Source: DASSUW01 sp963803335 (GTDB lineage: Bacteria; Actinomycetota; Thermoleophilia; Solirubrobacterales; Solirubrobacteraceae). From it: a DNA stretch of 64,000 bases. The position numbers were made by a program, and so were the translations under genes. Under the pieces are notes generated by a model. The model was not told where the DNA came from. It worked only from the letters and a program-made list of their open reading frames with translations, and searched no databases. Location: NCBI GenBank assembly GCA_963803335.1, contig CAWDME010000006.1:1-64000 (forward strand). The letters are read 5' to 3'. This document shows, one piece after another, positions 53,801 through 62,038 of this stretch (its first letter is position 1; the number at the start of each line of letters is the position of its first letter).

Positions 53801-53943
53801 TCCGATCGGCCGACGACGCCCGGGACGAGCTTCTCGGGTTTGACCTTGTCGAAATCCCGCGCATACACGCGGCGGCTGGCCGGCCGCTGGTCGGCGGCAT
53901 CCGTCGGCTGTCTCTTCTCGGTACGCCTACGCGGACCTGGCAT
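50863..53943 (-). CDS. 1026-residue sialidase/BNR-type beta-propeller protein
   Basis: Starts MPGPRRRTEKRQPTDAADQR with no signal peptide or membrane helix. Residues 1-290 form an unrecognised charged region. From about 300 onward there are many BNR/Asp-box blades: GGVWRTNNGGASWYPC, GIYRSVNGGSTWTL, GLHKSADGGATWRT, GVYRSRNAGEQFG, IFTTVDGGTTWEER, TLKRTTNGGANAG, GVYRSGDRGTNWTLA, RSVDGGASHQQ, LFRSTNGGQTWQRV and AFRTTDGGVTWTAF. This resembles sortilin/VPS10-like and xyloglucanase-type two-propeller proteins. Glycan or protein binding is likely. The missing signal suggests cytoplasmic use or export by another route. Confidence 0.82.
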   Translation of the reverse strand: MPGPRRRTEKRQPTDAADQRPASRRVYARDFDKVKPEKLVPGVVGRSEWFAQRAGRHEQALSLGRLSRGIRDAREQQDPISLRAQVLDDAHTLLAGMAVTVRNRSLGELSLVDPAGRRRASALKARSRRKGDGLTALSPQLDVESEGLLVVPVDQDVAAELDLETVVLAELSDPLQPVLDGTAIYSPQEQVVVARVRRSGRYQVFALPKDPWLRATLDTLARNWKWIERDPSIREMEGGTGMARPEMIDRIGDVVRSAPDVPPEVADRLRSLLGDLEVVDGVLVRPPVIKWWWDLLPRCSRWSSIGPVPDAGFGGIGRVTQIAVHPTNGNVLIVGAAGGGVWRTNNGGASWYPCMELQPTLTMGAVAIAPSNPSIMYAASGEDGGGWNPAWAGVGIYRSVNGGSTWTLTTPVSSTRFSAVVVHPKHPDVIYVAGNRGLHKSADGGATWRTNPGLDSLFDGQITDVVIGYEPLVIVESLAPEASALDELALADLPTLFPPPFFNPERVYIGVYNDGVYRSRNAGEQFGSTSAFTRLDGPDQLPSGSAAGWTKLAIGRRGAHRSWFLAAKLGADGSRIFTTVDGGTTWEERAANVATVGYDEWCSVIAVDPTDEDVMYAGAAGTLKRTTNGGANAGDWTAINTGIHADQQDIAFDPLDSNRIFLANDGGVYRSGDRGTNWTLASGGLAITQLYDIDVSEQDRDVVAGGAQDNGIYYRNTAGVWRHIPWGDGTQVAIDPTDPQILYFSSQNGLPTWLRRSVDGGASHQQLGQTGLSGSSPWITIIKLDPRHPIANPASNRVVFVCGSTELFRSTNGGQTWQRVEDGAGNPFQAAGTITALEFAPSDPTVLYLATSQGAVYRGVNGGANAGDWTRIDTPGSPADALFPAAQVQAIRVNPGNANHVWLVFGGSGVSFTGRPDMILNPLGISHLFRNADATDINGWVDASGQFPALSLPDVPTSGAALADFDSLVAYAGTDVGAFRTTDGGVTWTAFQDGLPRSPVVELRFNSRFNRLFAGTMGRGVYVRDV

Positions 53944-54344
53944 CGCGGCCTCGCTCTACTGGAAGACCATCTCAGCGGACCCGCCGTTCAGTCAAGTCTT
54001 TAAATCGATTGAACGACAAGATCGGTAGACCGCGTATGATCATCCGCTCGCGAAGCCGGCACCGACTCTGGTTGCGGTACCCCGGTACGTCGCTTCGCTC
54101 CTATGAGCCCGCCGCCATGTGCGGCGATCGCGTCGAGCGTGTGCCGCATCGGCGGTCGACGGCCGAGCGCCACGGTGGGGTCTGTCAAGCACGCGTCCGC
54201 GCGACACGTCCATCGAGCGGCCCGACGCTGTCTGGGACGTAGCTAGGTCTCCTGCCTGCGCAGGTTGTGAACGGCTGAGAAGACGTCCGGGCCCTTCCTG
54301 AGTCTTTGCGGTTCCGCCAAGAACTGCAGTCAGGAGGGGCTCGG
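53944..54344. other. intergenic region, promoter of the propeller gene
   Basis: About 400 bp without a gene. The part near 53990-54025 is AT-richer than its surroundings (GTCTTTAAATCGATTGAACG) and is the likely promoter area of the minus-strand propeller gene. The rest leads to the dead IS481 copy. Confidence 0.45.
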
Positions 54345-55308
54345 ATGCGCGTTCGCGCTAACGCGAAGCTCGGACCGGCTGGTCGACGCCACTTGGTGTT
54401 GTCAATCCAAGATGGGATGTCGCTGCGAGCGGCGGCAGCCGCGAGCAGCGTCTCGTCCTGCACAGCGCATAGGTGGTGGCAGCGCTGGCGGAGCGCGTCC
54501 GCGCAAGCGCGGGCGGATGGCACGTGGCTGCGGGATCGCTCCAGTCGGCCGCATCGCCAGCCGCGGCTGACGTCGAGCGAGCTGGCGGCGCGGATCCGCG
54601 CGGTTCGCCTGGCGACGGGTTGGGGGCCGCGGCTGGTCGCCGGTGCGACCAGCCAGTCGCACTCGACGGTCTGGAAAGTGCTCCAGCGCGCGGGCCTCTC
54701 GCGCCGCCCAGCGGCTGCGCGCGACGCGCCGGACCGTTACGAGTGGCCGTGCCCGGGCGACCTGCTGCACATGGACGTCTGCAGCTACGCCCGCTTTCGC
54801 CGGCCCGGGCATCGCGCGACCGGTGATCGCTCCCAGGGCGGGCGGCACTAGAGCAAGCCCGAAACGCGCGTCGGCTACGACTACGTGCACGCGATCGTCG
54901 ACGACCACTCCCGCCTGGCCTACGTCGAGCTGCACGACGACGAACGCGCCGCAACCGTGACCGCCTTCGTCGCACGGGCACTGGCCTTCTACACCAGCCA
55001 CGGCATCACCGCCCGGCGGCTGATGACCGACAACGCCTTCACCTACACCAAGAATCGCTCGCTGCGCGAGCTGCTCGCCGCATACGGCATCCACCACCTC
55101 ACCACGCAGCCCTACCGGCCGCGCACCAACGGCAAGGGCGAGCGCCTGCACCAAACCATGGGCCGCGAACGGGCGCACGGCCGCAGCTACCCCTCAAGCG
55201 CGCGCCCGAGCCAGCCTCCTGAAAGACTGGCTCGAGCACTACAACCACAGGCGACCGCACTCAGCGATCGGCGACCGACCACCGATCAGCCGCGTTCTCA
55301 ACCTCTAG
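54345..55308 (+). pseudogene. IS481-family transposase with in-frame stop and frameshift
   Basis: ATG 54345 follows AGGAGGGG and opens an HTH region (MRVRANAKLGPAGRRHLVLS, IQDGMSLRAAAAASSVSSCT) and the LLHMDVCSYARF start of the catalytic domain. An in-frame TAG at 54849-54851 interrupts it. The frame continues as RVGYDYVHAIVDDHSRLAYV, RRLMTDNAFTYTKNRSLREL and LTTQPYRPRTNGKGERLHQT, with DDE residues visible. Near 55195 a shift moves the end (SLLKDWLEHYNHRRPHSAIG) into another frame, ending at 55308. It is inactive. Confidence 0.88.
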
Positions 55309-55354
55309 AGGCGGGACAGCTGATATGGCCGTCGTTTTGTCAAGTGTGCAGCAC

Positions 55355-55381
55355 GAAAGGCCCGCAATTGCGGGCCTTTTT
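55355..55381. terminator. strong symmetric intrinsic terminator
   Basis: AAAGGCCCGCAATTGCGGGCCTTTT forms a perfect palindromic stem with A- and T-tracts on both sides, so it can work in both directions. It lies 46 bp past the dead IS481 copy with no intact gene directly upstream. Confidence 0.85.
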
Positions 55382-55595
55382 GTTGGTCGTGGTGGCGGTC
55401 GCCGGGGCGGGTGCGCGACGCGCGGTCAGCCTGATATTCGCGGGTTGGCTACCGCAGGACCGGGTTTCGTCTCAGAGCCCGTCGTCTAGGACCGGGTGTC
55501 ACCGCGAGGGCGGCTGCCCATAGCTGTCTCACGGATGCTCTGGCGCGAAGGGCCCGGCGGCCGCCACCGCGACCAACGCGTGCTGGCGGGCGGGG

Positions 55596-56681
55596 TCAGT
55601 CGGCGGTCGCGACCGCCCAACAGAAGCCGGCGAGCTCGCGCGCGGCGGCGACCGCGATGATCGTGCGGCGCTTGTGGCGTTGCTCCATCCGCGTCCAGAC
55701 GTGGTGCAGCCGGCGCTGGGCCTTCCAGGCGAGCGCGATGATTTCGGGCTCGCCGTGTTGCTGGCGACGGGCGAGGCTGCCCGCCACGCGCGGCGGCCGG
55801 CGGTAGTGCCAGGCGGCCTCGACGAGCAGGCGTCGGGCGTGCTGGCTGCCGGACTTGGTGATCGGACCACGCCGGCGGCGTTCGCCGGAGGAGTGCTCGG
55901 ACGGGACGACGCCGAGATAGCTCATCACCTGCGCCGGGTGTCGGAAACGGTGAAAGTCGCCGATCTCCGCGCACAGCCCGGCGGCGGTCAGCGTGTCGAT
56001 CCCGCGCAAGCACATCAGCCGCTGCGCAGTCTGCGCCCACGGCGAGCCGGGCAACGCCCGCGCGATCTCGCTCTCGAGCTGCTCACGGCGGATCATCAGC
56101 GCGCCGACCGCGCCGCGATAGTCCTCCAACGCCCGCTGCGACGCCGGCTCGGCCAGCCGCACGCCCGCCAGCCACCCCAGATGCGCCTGCGTCCAGTTGC
56201 GCTCGGGCCCATCGAAACAGACCTCATGACGCAGCAACAGCTTGGCCAGCCGGTGCCGCGCGCGCATCAGATCTCCGCGCAGATCCTCTCGCGCGCGGAC
56301 CAGATCACGCAACGCCTCCTCCTCGACCCCCGGAACCGCGACACGGTGCAACTCCCCGGCCGCCAGCAGCCGCACCAACCGCTCGGCGTCACGACGGTCG
56401 GTCTTGACGCGATCGCTCGCCCCACGCGGGATCAGGCCCGGCGCGCAGACCAGACACTCCACCCCCGCAGCAGCTAGCCGACGCGCGAGCACGAACCCGG
56501 TCGGCCCCGCTTCATAGGTCGCGCGCACCGGACCCGCCAGGCCACCCGCGAACGCCGCGACATCCTCGCTGCGACCAGACAGACGCCGCACCCACAGCTC
56601 CCCCGAGTCGCGCTCCAAGACCGCGGCGACCACGCCGCTGACATGCACATCAAACGCCACCCAGGTCTTAGCCTGCGCCAT
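55596..56681 (-). CDS. IS110-family transposase (copy 2, intact)
   Basis: A 361-residue DEDD transposase, MAQAKTWVAFDVHVSGVVAA with Asp11, then YEAGPTGFVLARRLAAAGVE, DRVKTDRRDAERLVRLLAAG and the C-terminal MCLRGIDTLTAAGLCAEIGD, VMSYLGVVPSEHSSGERRRR, GPITKSGSQHARRLLVEAAW. The frame is complete. About 500 bp of non-coding sequence upstream carries several perfect stem-loops, as expected for the bridge-RNA end of an IS110 element. It is unlike copy 1 in sequence. Confidence 0.93.
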   Translation of the reverse strand: MAQAKTWVAFDVHVSGVVAAVLERDSGELWVRRLSGRSEDVAAFAGGLAGPVRATYEAGPTGFVLARRLAAAGVECLVCAPGLIPRGASDRVKTDRRDAERLVRLLAAGELHRVAVPGVEEEALRDLVRAREDLRGDLMRARHRLAKLLLRHEVCFDGPERNWTQAHLGWLAGVRLAEPASQRALEDYRGAVGALMIRREQLESEIARALPGSPWAQTAQRLMCLRGIDTLTAAGLCAEIGDFHRFRHPAQVMSYLGVVPSEHSSGERRRRGPITKSGSQHARRLLVEAAWHYRRPPRVAGSLARRQQHGEPEIIALAWKAQRRLHHVWTRMEQRHKRRTIIAVAAARELAGFCWAVATAD

Positions 56682-56762
56682 GTCGGCACCCCCATGATTG
56701 CGGTCGGGGCCCAGGCCAACTCCCGGGCCCTCAACCCGCGCATCTCATGCGCGGGTGCCGAC
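56682..56762 (-). ncRNA. stem-loop cluster, candidate IS110 bridge RNA segment
   Basis: GTCGGCACCC (56682-56691) pairs perfectly with GGGTGCCGAC (56753-56762). Inside, CCCGCGCAT (56735-56743) pairs with ATGCGCGGG (56747-56755). The cluster begins directly at the transposase start and sits in the non-coding end where IS110 elements encode their guide RNA. The role is inferred from position and structure. Confidence 0.4.
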
Positions 56763-57183
56763 CCTCACATCACCACCGGACGCCGGACCGACCGGCCATA
56801 CGGTCTAGGTTGGAGCACGCGCACGAACGCCGCCCGCGTCCGCCAACCCACCTCACCGGGTCCGCACAACCCGGGAAGGCGTACTAGGTCCCTCCGACGC
56901 GGCGTCGGCGAGCTCGCCGGGTGCCACCTGCATGCGGACCGAAGGCTCACGCTTCAGCGCCTGATCTATTGCCGCGACCTACGCGCCCCATCCGCGCTTC
57001 CTCCTTAGAGCTTGCGGGATCGCCCCGACGCTGCCGGCGGGAGCGGGCCAAGGGGCGTCGAGCGGGGCGCTGGTTTCCCGAATATTCGTCCAGGCTGAGC
57101 GGCCAAGACGCCGGCGACGCTTCCTGGACGCCGGTCGCATGTGCTAAGCGGCCGTCATGCCGTCCCTGGAGTGAGGAGGAGCA
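56763..57183. other. non-coding upstream end of IS110 copy 2
   Basis: About 420 bp with no recognisable gene. It probably contains the rest of the IS110 end, its insertion boundary and the promoter of the HTH gene, whose ribosome-binding site is GAGGAGGAG (57172-57180). Confidence 0.45.
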
Positions 57184-57900
57184 ATGGTCGCGCTGACAAA
57201 CCGGAGTCCGCGAGCCGCTGAGGCCGTGGGACGCGTCCACCGCACGGCCAAGCGCGTGCGGAGAATCGATGACCCACGCTTCGTGAAGGCGATGAGCCAT
57301 CCTCTGCGCGTGCGTATCTTGGCGATGCTTGACGAGCGCAAGGCGTCACCGAACGAGCTGGCCGGCTGGCTCGGTGCCAGCCTCGGGACGGTCGCCTACC
57401 ACGTCCGCACGCTCGAGCAGCTCGGCCTGATCGAGCTTGTGGACGAGACTCGCGTCCGCGGCGCCGTCGAGCACCACTACCGGGCGCGCGAGCGGCCCAG
57501 CGTCACGGCCGAGGGCTGGGCCCAGGCACCGCCGATCGCCAGGCAGGCGGCCGTCGGGTCAACGCTTGAGGTGATCGCCGAGTACGCCCGCGGCTCCGCG
57601 GCCGCAGGCGGCTTCGATCGCGAGGACGCGCAACTGCGCCGCGCGCTCGTCAAGCTCGACGCCCGCGGGTTCGCCCAACTCTCCAAGGCGATCGACAAGC
57701 TGCTCGAGCGGGCCGAGAAGATCGAGGCGGCCGCTGCCGGGCGGATCGCCAAGGATCCGCACGCTGACGACGTCGTGGAGGCCGGCCTGGGCGTCATGCT
57801 CTTTGACGCGGTCAGGCTCTCGGCCGCCGAGCAGACCGACGGCCGCAAGCCCGCCGCGCGCCGGACGAAGCGGTCGCGCCGCAGCGCGACCGACCGCTGA
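57184..57900 (+). CDS. ArsR-like winged-helix transcriptional regulator
   Basis: A 238-residue regulator. RFVKAMSHPLRVRILAMLDE, KASPNELAGWLGASLGTVAY and HVRTLEQLGLIELVDETRVR form the ArsR/HTH_20 winged helix (about residues 38-95). GAVEHHYRARERPSVTAEGW follows. The C-terminal part (about 115-215) is helical, with AQLRRALVKLDARGFAQLSK and LERAEKIEAAAAGRI, and ends in a very basic tail. No metal-binding cysteines are present, so it is not a metal sensor. Its target is unknown; neighbours are insertion sequences. Confidence 0.88.
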   Translation: MVALTNRSPRAAEAVGRVHRTAKRVRRIDDPRFVKAMSHPLRVRILAMLDERKASPNELAGWLGASLGTVAYHVRTLEQLGLIELVDETRVRGAVEHHYRARERPSVTAEGWAQAPPIARQAAVGSTLEVIAEYARGSAAAGGFDREDAQLRRALVKLDARGFAQLSKAIDKLLERAEKIEAAAAGRIAKDPHADDVVEAGLGVMLFDAVRLSAAEQTDGRKPAARRTKRSRRSATDR

Positions 57901-58042
57901 TTCGAAGCGAGGGCGATCACTCGTCGCGCGGCGCTACGCGCGCCCACGTCGCGCCTGCTAGCCGCTCGCTGTGAATCCCGGGGTCCGAACGCCGTGAGCT
58001 TCCTTGACTCGGCGAGGTGGTGCCGGGGCCTCATCGCCCATG

Positions 58043-58216
58043 ACAATCTGCCGTATGTAAGGCACACCGCTGTGGCGGCCGCCTTCGAAACCGGCTCCGA
58101 GCGTCGTTACGACCGCGCCGGCCTTCCTGATTCTGGGGCGACGACCTCGACGATACGCCCGCTTACCCGCATAGCGAGCGTGTGGCGGACGCCGGCCGAG
58201 GCGCTCGCAGGTCGTC
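58043..58216 (-). repeat. dispersed ~175-bp repeat, copy D (inverted)
   Basis: Reverse-strand copy with GACGACCTGCGAGCGCCTCGG, CACACGCTCGCTATG and GCGGTGTGCCTTACATACGG. Its middle is close to copy A, sharing GGGCGTATCGTCGA and ACGCTCGGAGCCGGTTTCG-type stretches. It lies 143 bp past the ArsR-like gene. Confidence 0.8.
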
Positions 58217-58369
58217 TCTATGAAAGTGGGCGCGTGGTCAAGTGCGTTTTGGATCGCGGCGGTTAGGGGCCGCGGGCGCTGTGGTGGTGGTGGCGAGCTT
58301 GGCTCAAGTCTCTATTGAGGCGGGCTGGCTTTGACGGAGACCGGGTTTGTGGGGTTTGCCGTTCTGTTT

Positions 58370-58690
58370 CTAGTCATTGTCTATTGATGCGAGCCGCGAA
58401 GCGGCGAGACTCGCACCGTCGGTGCTGAGAGTGCTTGTCTCGAACTCTGCCGGGGGCAGGTCTGCGAGCGATTCGTGGAGGCGGTCATTGTTGAACCAGG
58501 CGACCCATTCGACGATCGCGAGCTCGAGCTGGGCGCGGCTGCGCCAGACGCGGTCAGCGATGAGCTCGGTCTTGAAGGTGTCGACGAAGCTCTCGGCCAT
58601 CGCGTTGTCGTAGGCATCGCCGACCGACCCGATCGACGCCAGCACGTGGTGGTCGTCGAGGACCTGCTGGAAGGCATAACTGGTGTATTG
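58370..58690 (-). pseudogene. IS3 OrfB transposase, C-terminal fragment
   Basis: Contains QYTSYAFQQVLDDHHVLASI, GSVGDAYDNAMAESFVDTFK and ELAIVEWVAWFNNDRLHESL, the rve-domain end with the last catalytic Glu. It was separated from its N-terminal part by the IS30 insertion; removing 58691-60309 rejoins GSQ and YTSY in frame. The fragment itself has no native start. Confidence 0.9.
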
Positions 58691-60306
58691 CCCGGACTCA
58701 ACCGGTCGTCGCAACGGGTGTCCTTGTGGTGAACGTATCGGCTGCGGGTGACGGCTGGCTCGCGCGGATAGCCACGCGGGTCTGAGGAAGCGGCGCGGCT
58801 GTCGTCGCGGAGGCTCGCCCGTAGGGCGGGCCGGAGCGGCGATAGCCGCGCGCGCGTGCGTCCGGAGCCCCGTTCCGTGGCTGTCGCGATCAGGCCGCGG
58901 CGGCGAGGTACTCGTCCAGAACCTCGGCAGGGGTTCGCCACCCGAGTGTCTTGCGCGGCCGGCCGTTGAGGGCGGCGGCGACGGCGGTGAGGTCGTCGAT
59001 GCTGTGGCGGGTGAGGTCGGTGCCTTTCGGGAAGTACTGGCGCAGGAGCCCGTTGGTGTTCTCGTTGCTGCCGCGCTGCCACGGGCTCTGCGGATCGCAG
59101 AAGTAGACCTCCAGGCCGGCGGCGATGCGCAGTTGGGCGTGGTGGGCCATCTCGGCGCCCTGGTCCCAAGTCAGTGAACGACGCAGCTCGCCCGGCAGCG
59201 TCGTCATCGCGGCGACGATCGCGTCGCGGACAGCCTCGGCGCCGTGCCCGGTCAGGGCCGGACCGTCCTTGACGCGGGGGCCGTCCCGGCCTTCCATCGG
59301 GGGTAGGTGCAGCAGCATCGTGAACCGGCTTGAACGCTCGACCAGCGTGCCGATCGCCGAGCTGCGCAGCCCGAGGATCAAGTCGCCTTCCCAGTGGCCG
59401 GGCACCGCCCGGTCGGCGGCCTCGGCGGGGCGCTGGCTGATCATCACCTCGTCGGTGACAAAGCGCTTGCCGCGGCCACAGGCGCGCGAGCGCGGCACGC
59501 GCAGCGCCCGGCCGGTGCGCAAGCACGCGCTCAGCTCGCGCTTGAGCGCGCCGCGGCCCTGGACATACAGCGACTGGTAGATCGCCTCGGGCGAGATCCG
59601 CATCGAGTCATCATCGGGGAAGTCCAGGCGCAACCGATTGGAGATCTGCTCCGGGCTCCACGACCGCGCCCAGCGCCGGTCCCGGCGGCGACCGCGACGC
59701 CGGCCGATCCACGCGACCTGCGGCCCCGCCACGGCGACGCCGTCAGGGCGCTGCACGCGGCCGGCCAGCCGCTCCTGCACATAGCCGCGCAACCGATCGT
59801 TGACCGCCAGCTTGGCCGGCTTGGGGCGCTTAGCGCGCTGATCGGCATGCCACTGCGCCGTTGTCGCCCGATACTCCAAGCGACCGCTGCGCGTCGCGGC
59901 ATTGCGCCGCAGCTCGCGCGAGATCGTCGACGCCGAGCGACCCAGCCGGCGAGCAATCTCGCGCACCCCACAGCCACCGGCCCGCAGCACCGCGATCTCC
60001 TCGCGCTCGGCAAACGACAGATACCGCCCTGACAGCGGCGCCTGTCCGATCGGCGGCATCCCGCCAGCCTCCCGAAACCACCGGACGCCCACCACCGGCG
60101 ACACGCCCGCCTCGACACCGGCCACGTCGCTGCGCTCGCCGCGCGCGATCGCCGCCCAGAACCGCTGACGATGCTCGCGCCGACCGACCGGTGGCCGTCC
60201 GGGCGAATGCATCACCGGCCGCCCCGTCTGCTGCGCACCCCACCCGTTCGGCCTGCCCATCGCAACCCTCCATCATCGAGCGTTGCGACGACCGCTGGAA
60301 TCCGCC
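58691..60306 (-). mobile_element. IS30-family element inserted in IS3
   Basis: About 1616 bp. Inverted ends CCCGGACTCAACCGGTCGTC (from 58691) and GGCGGATTCCAGCGGTCGTC (reversed, from 60306) match at most positions over 26 bases, ending in CGTCGCAACG. The flanking TTG at 58688-58690 and 60307-60309 is the 3-bp target duplication. Both the ends and the transposase look intact, so the copy may be active. Confidence 0.9.
58890..60260 (-). CDS. IS30-family transposase
   Basis: A 456-residue transposase. The N-terminal HTH region includes GVREIARRLGRSASTISREL (the IS30 signature helix). The catalytic domain shows VPGHWEGDLILGLRSSAIGT with the first Asp, SLTWDQGAEMAHHAQLRIAA with the second, and SPWQRGSNENTNGLLRQYFP with the Glu. 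It ends LNGRPRKTLGWRTPAEVLDE, the family's usual tail. The frame is complete. Confidence 0.93.
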   Translation of the reverse strand: MGRPNGWGAQQTGRPVMHSPGRPPVGRREHRQRFWAAIARGERSDVAGVEAGVSPVVGVRWFREAGGMPPIGQAPLSGRYLSFAEREEIAVLRAGGCGVREIARRLGRSASTISRELRRNAATRSGRLEYRATTAQWHADQRAKRPKPAKLAVNDRLRGYVQERLAGRVQRPDGVAVAGPQVAWIGRRRGRRRDRRWARSWSPEQISNRLRLDFPDDDSMRISPEAIYQSLYVQGRGALKRELSACLRTGRALRVPRSRACGRGKRFVTDEVMISQRPAEAADRAVPGHWEGDLILGLRSSAIGTLVERSSRFTMLLHLPPMEGRDGPRVKDGPALTGHGAEAVRDAIVAAMTTLPGELRRSLTWDQGAEMAHHAQLRIAAGLEVYFCDPQSPWQRGSNENTNGLLRQYFPKGTDLTRHSIDDLTAVAAALNGRPRKTLGWRTPAEVLDEYLAAAA

Positions 60307-60903
60307 TTGCGAGCCGGCATCGCTGTGGTGAATCAGCTGCACGTCGGCGCCGGTGTCGCGACGAGTCAAGGCCATGCGCAGCGCGTCAAGGACGAGGTCG
60401 GTGCGCATGTGGCTGGCGAACTGCCAGCCGACGATCCGGCGCGAGTACGCGTCGATCACGAAGCTAAAGAACACGACGCCCTCCCAGCAGCGCAGATACG
60501 TGAAGTCCGCCAGCCACAACGCGTCGGGCCGGTCCGCGGTGAAGTCGCGGTTGACAAGGTCGGGGCTGCGCGCCGCGGCCGGGTCTGAGATCGTCGTGCG
60601 CCACGGCCGCCCGCGCCGCTTGGCGCCCTGGATCCCGTTGGCGCGCATCAGCCGCTTGACGCGATCGCGGCCCACGGTTTCGCCGGCGCGCTTGAGGGCG
60701 AGCCACAGCTTGCGGTACCCGTAGGCGTAGTAGTTGGCCTCGTGCAGCTCCAGGATGCGCGCCAGCAGCCGCTCGTCTTCGACCACGCGCGCCGAGCGCT
60801 CGCCGCTGGCACGCTGGTAGTAGGCGGACGCCGACACGTCCAGGGTCCGGCAGATCGGCTCGACGCCGAAGCGGCCGCGGTGCTCATCGATGAAGCGGCT
60901 CAC
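60307..60903 (-). pseudogene. IS3 OrfB transposase, N-terminal fragment
   Basis: Starts MSRFIDEHRGRFGVEPICRT and has the HTH_21 region (NYYAYGYRKLWLALKRAGET, RLMRANGIQGAKRRGRPWRT) and the first part of the rve domain (ALWLADFTYLRCWEGVVFFS, DLVLDALRMALT, LIHHSDAGSQ with two catalytic Asp). It stops at the IS30 insertion. It overlaps OrfA by 4 bp, consistent with programmed frameshifting in IS3 elements. Confidence 0.9.
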
Positions 60904-61202
60904 CTCGTTCGGTCTGCGTCGAGCTCGGTCGCGAAAAACACGCTGGCGGACTTCAGGATCTCGTTCGCGCGCCGCAGCTCGAAGTTCTCCGCACGCAGCT
61001 TGCGGATCTCTTCGCGCTCGGCACTCGTCGGCAGATCCGGCCGCACGCCGCTATCGGCCTGCGCCTGGCGCACACGCTTGCGCAACGTCTCCGGGTGCAT
61101 CCCCAGGTCGCGAGCGACCTCGGCGATCGGACGGCCACTCTCCAGCGCCAGGCGAACACCGCGCTGCACGAGCTCATCGGGATACTTCTTCGGACGGGCC
61201 AT
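60900..61202 (-). CDS. IS3-family OrfA (HTH protein)
   Basis: A 100-residue protein: MARPKKYPDELVQRGVRLAL, RPIAEVARDLGMHPETLRKR (HTH) and a leucine-zipper-like tail EIRKLRAENFELRRANEILK. It binds IS ends and dimerises with OrfB products. The frame is intact, but its OrfB partner is broken, so the element cannot move by itself. Confidence 0.92.
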   Translation of the reverse strand: MARPKKYPDELVQRGVRLALESGRPIAEVARDLGMHPETLRKRVRQAQADSGVRPDLPTSAEREEIRKLRAENFELRRANEILKSASVFFATELDADRTR

Positions 61203-62038
61203 TACGGGTGACTTCCTCTCCCGAGGATCAGATCCTCGCGTGGAAGCCTCCGTCAGACCCAGCCTGCCTCATATCGCCCCTTTGGTGTGTGGGGACCGTG
61301 CTGAATGGGAGCTTCGCTCCGGTGGCGCATTTCCAAAGTGAGCCGTCAGGCGGCTAGACGAAAACGGGCGTCTGCCGGAGCGAAGGGCTGGTTGCGGGTG
61401 AGCATGTGCCAGATCGCCTCGGTGAGCTTTCGGGAGAGGTCGATCTGGGCGACCTTGGGGTCGCGCTGGCGGCCCAGGCGCTTCTTCATGGCTTGGTAGC
61501 GCTCGCTGTAGATGGGTGGTTGCAGGCGTGCAGGGCGGCCTCGAACAGCGCCCAGCGCAGATAGCGCGAGCCTTGCTTGGAGATCGGGCCGCGCCGGTCC
61601 GTGGTGCCGGACTGGTAGACGCGCGGGCACAGACCGGTGTAGCCGACCAGCTTGGCCGGCGACGTGAAGCGGGCGATGTCGCCGATCTCTGAGGCGACGG
61701 TGTAGGCGTTGATCCAGCCGAACCCCGGCGCGGTCACCAACAACGAGATGTAGCGGTGATCGGCGCCCTGGCGACGCAGCTCGACGGTCAGTGACGCGAT
61801 CTGCAGTTCGAGGTCGTCGATCAGCTCAAGGCTGGCGTCGACGTTTGCGTCGCCACGGATCGGGGATCGCCAGACGGTCGAGCAATTCGCGGCCGGCGTG
61901 GCCGAACAGGTCTGAGACCGGGCATGGGTGCCCGAAGGTCATCAGCGTCGCGTGAATGCGGTTCTTGAGCGTCGTGCGATGGCGAACCAGATGCAACCGG
62001 TAGCGGGCCAGCTCGCGCTCGCGGCGAACGCTCGGATC

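Larger units (their letters stand above)
58316..61271 (-). mobile_element. IS3-family element, interrupted by IS30
   Basis: Terminal inverted repeats are TGAGGCGGGCTGGCTTTGAC at 58316 onward and, reversed, TGAGGCAGGCTGGGTCTGAC from 61271. Over 26 bases they differ at only four positions. Both ends are flanked by TAT (58313-58315 and 61272-61274), a 3-bp target duplication. Without the inserted IS30 and its duplication the element is about 1337 bp. It encodes OrfA and a split OrfB. Confidence 0.9.

Noticed and set aside
54182..55350. TGTCAAG at both sides of the IS481 remnant as its terminal inverted repeats
   Set aside because: The two strings are in direct, not inverted, orientation and the match is only seven bases.
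41165..58216. The dispersed repeat as integron attC sites
   Set aside because: The ends lack the GTTRRRY core and the bulged two-arm attC layout, and no integron integrase is present.
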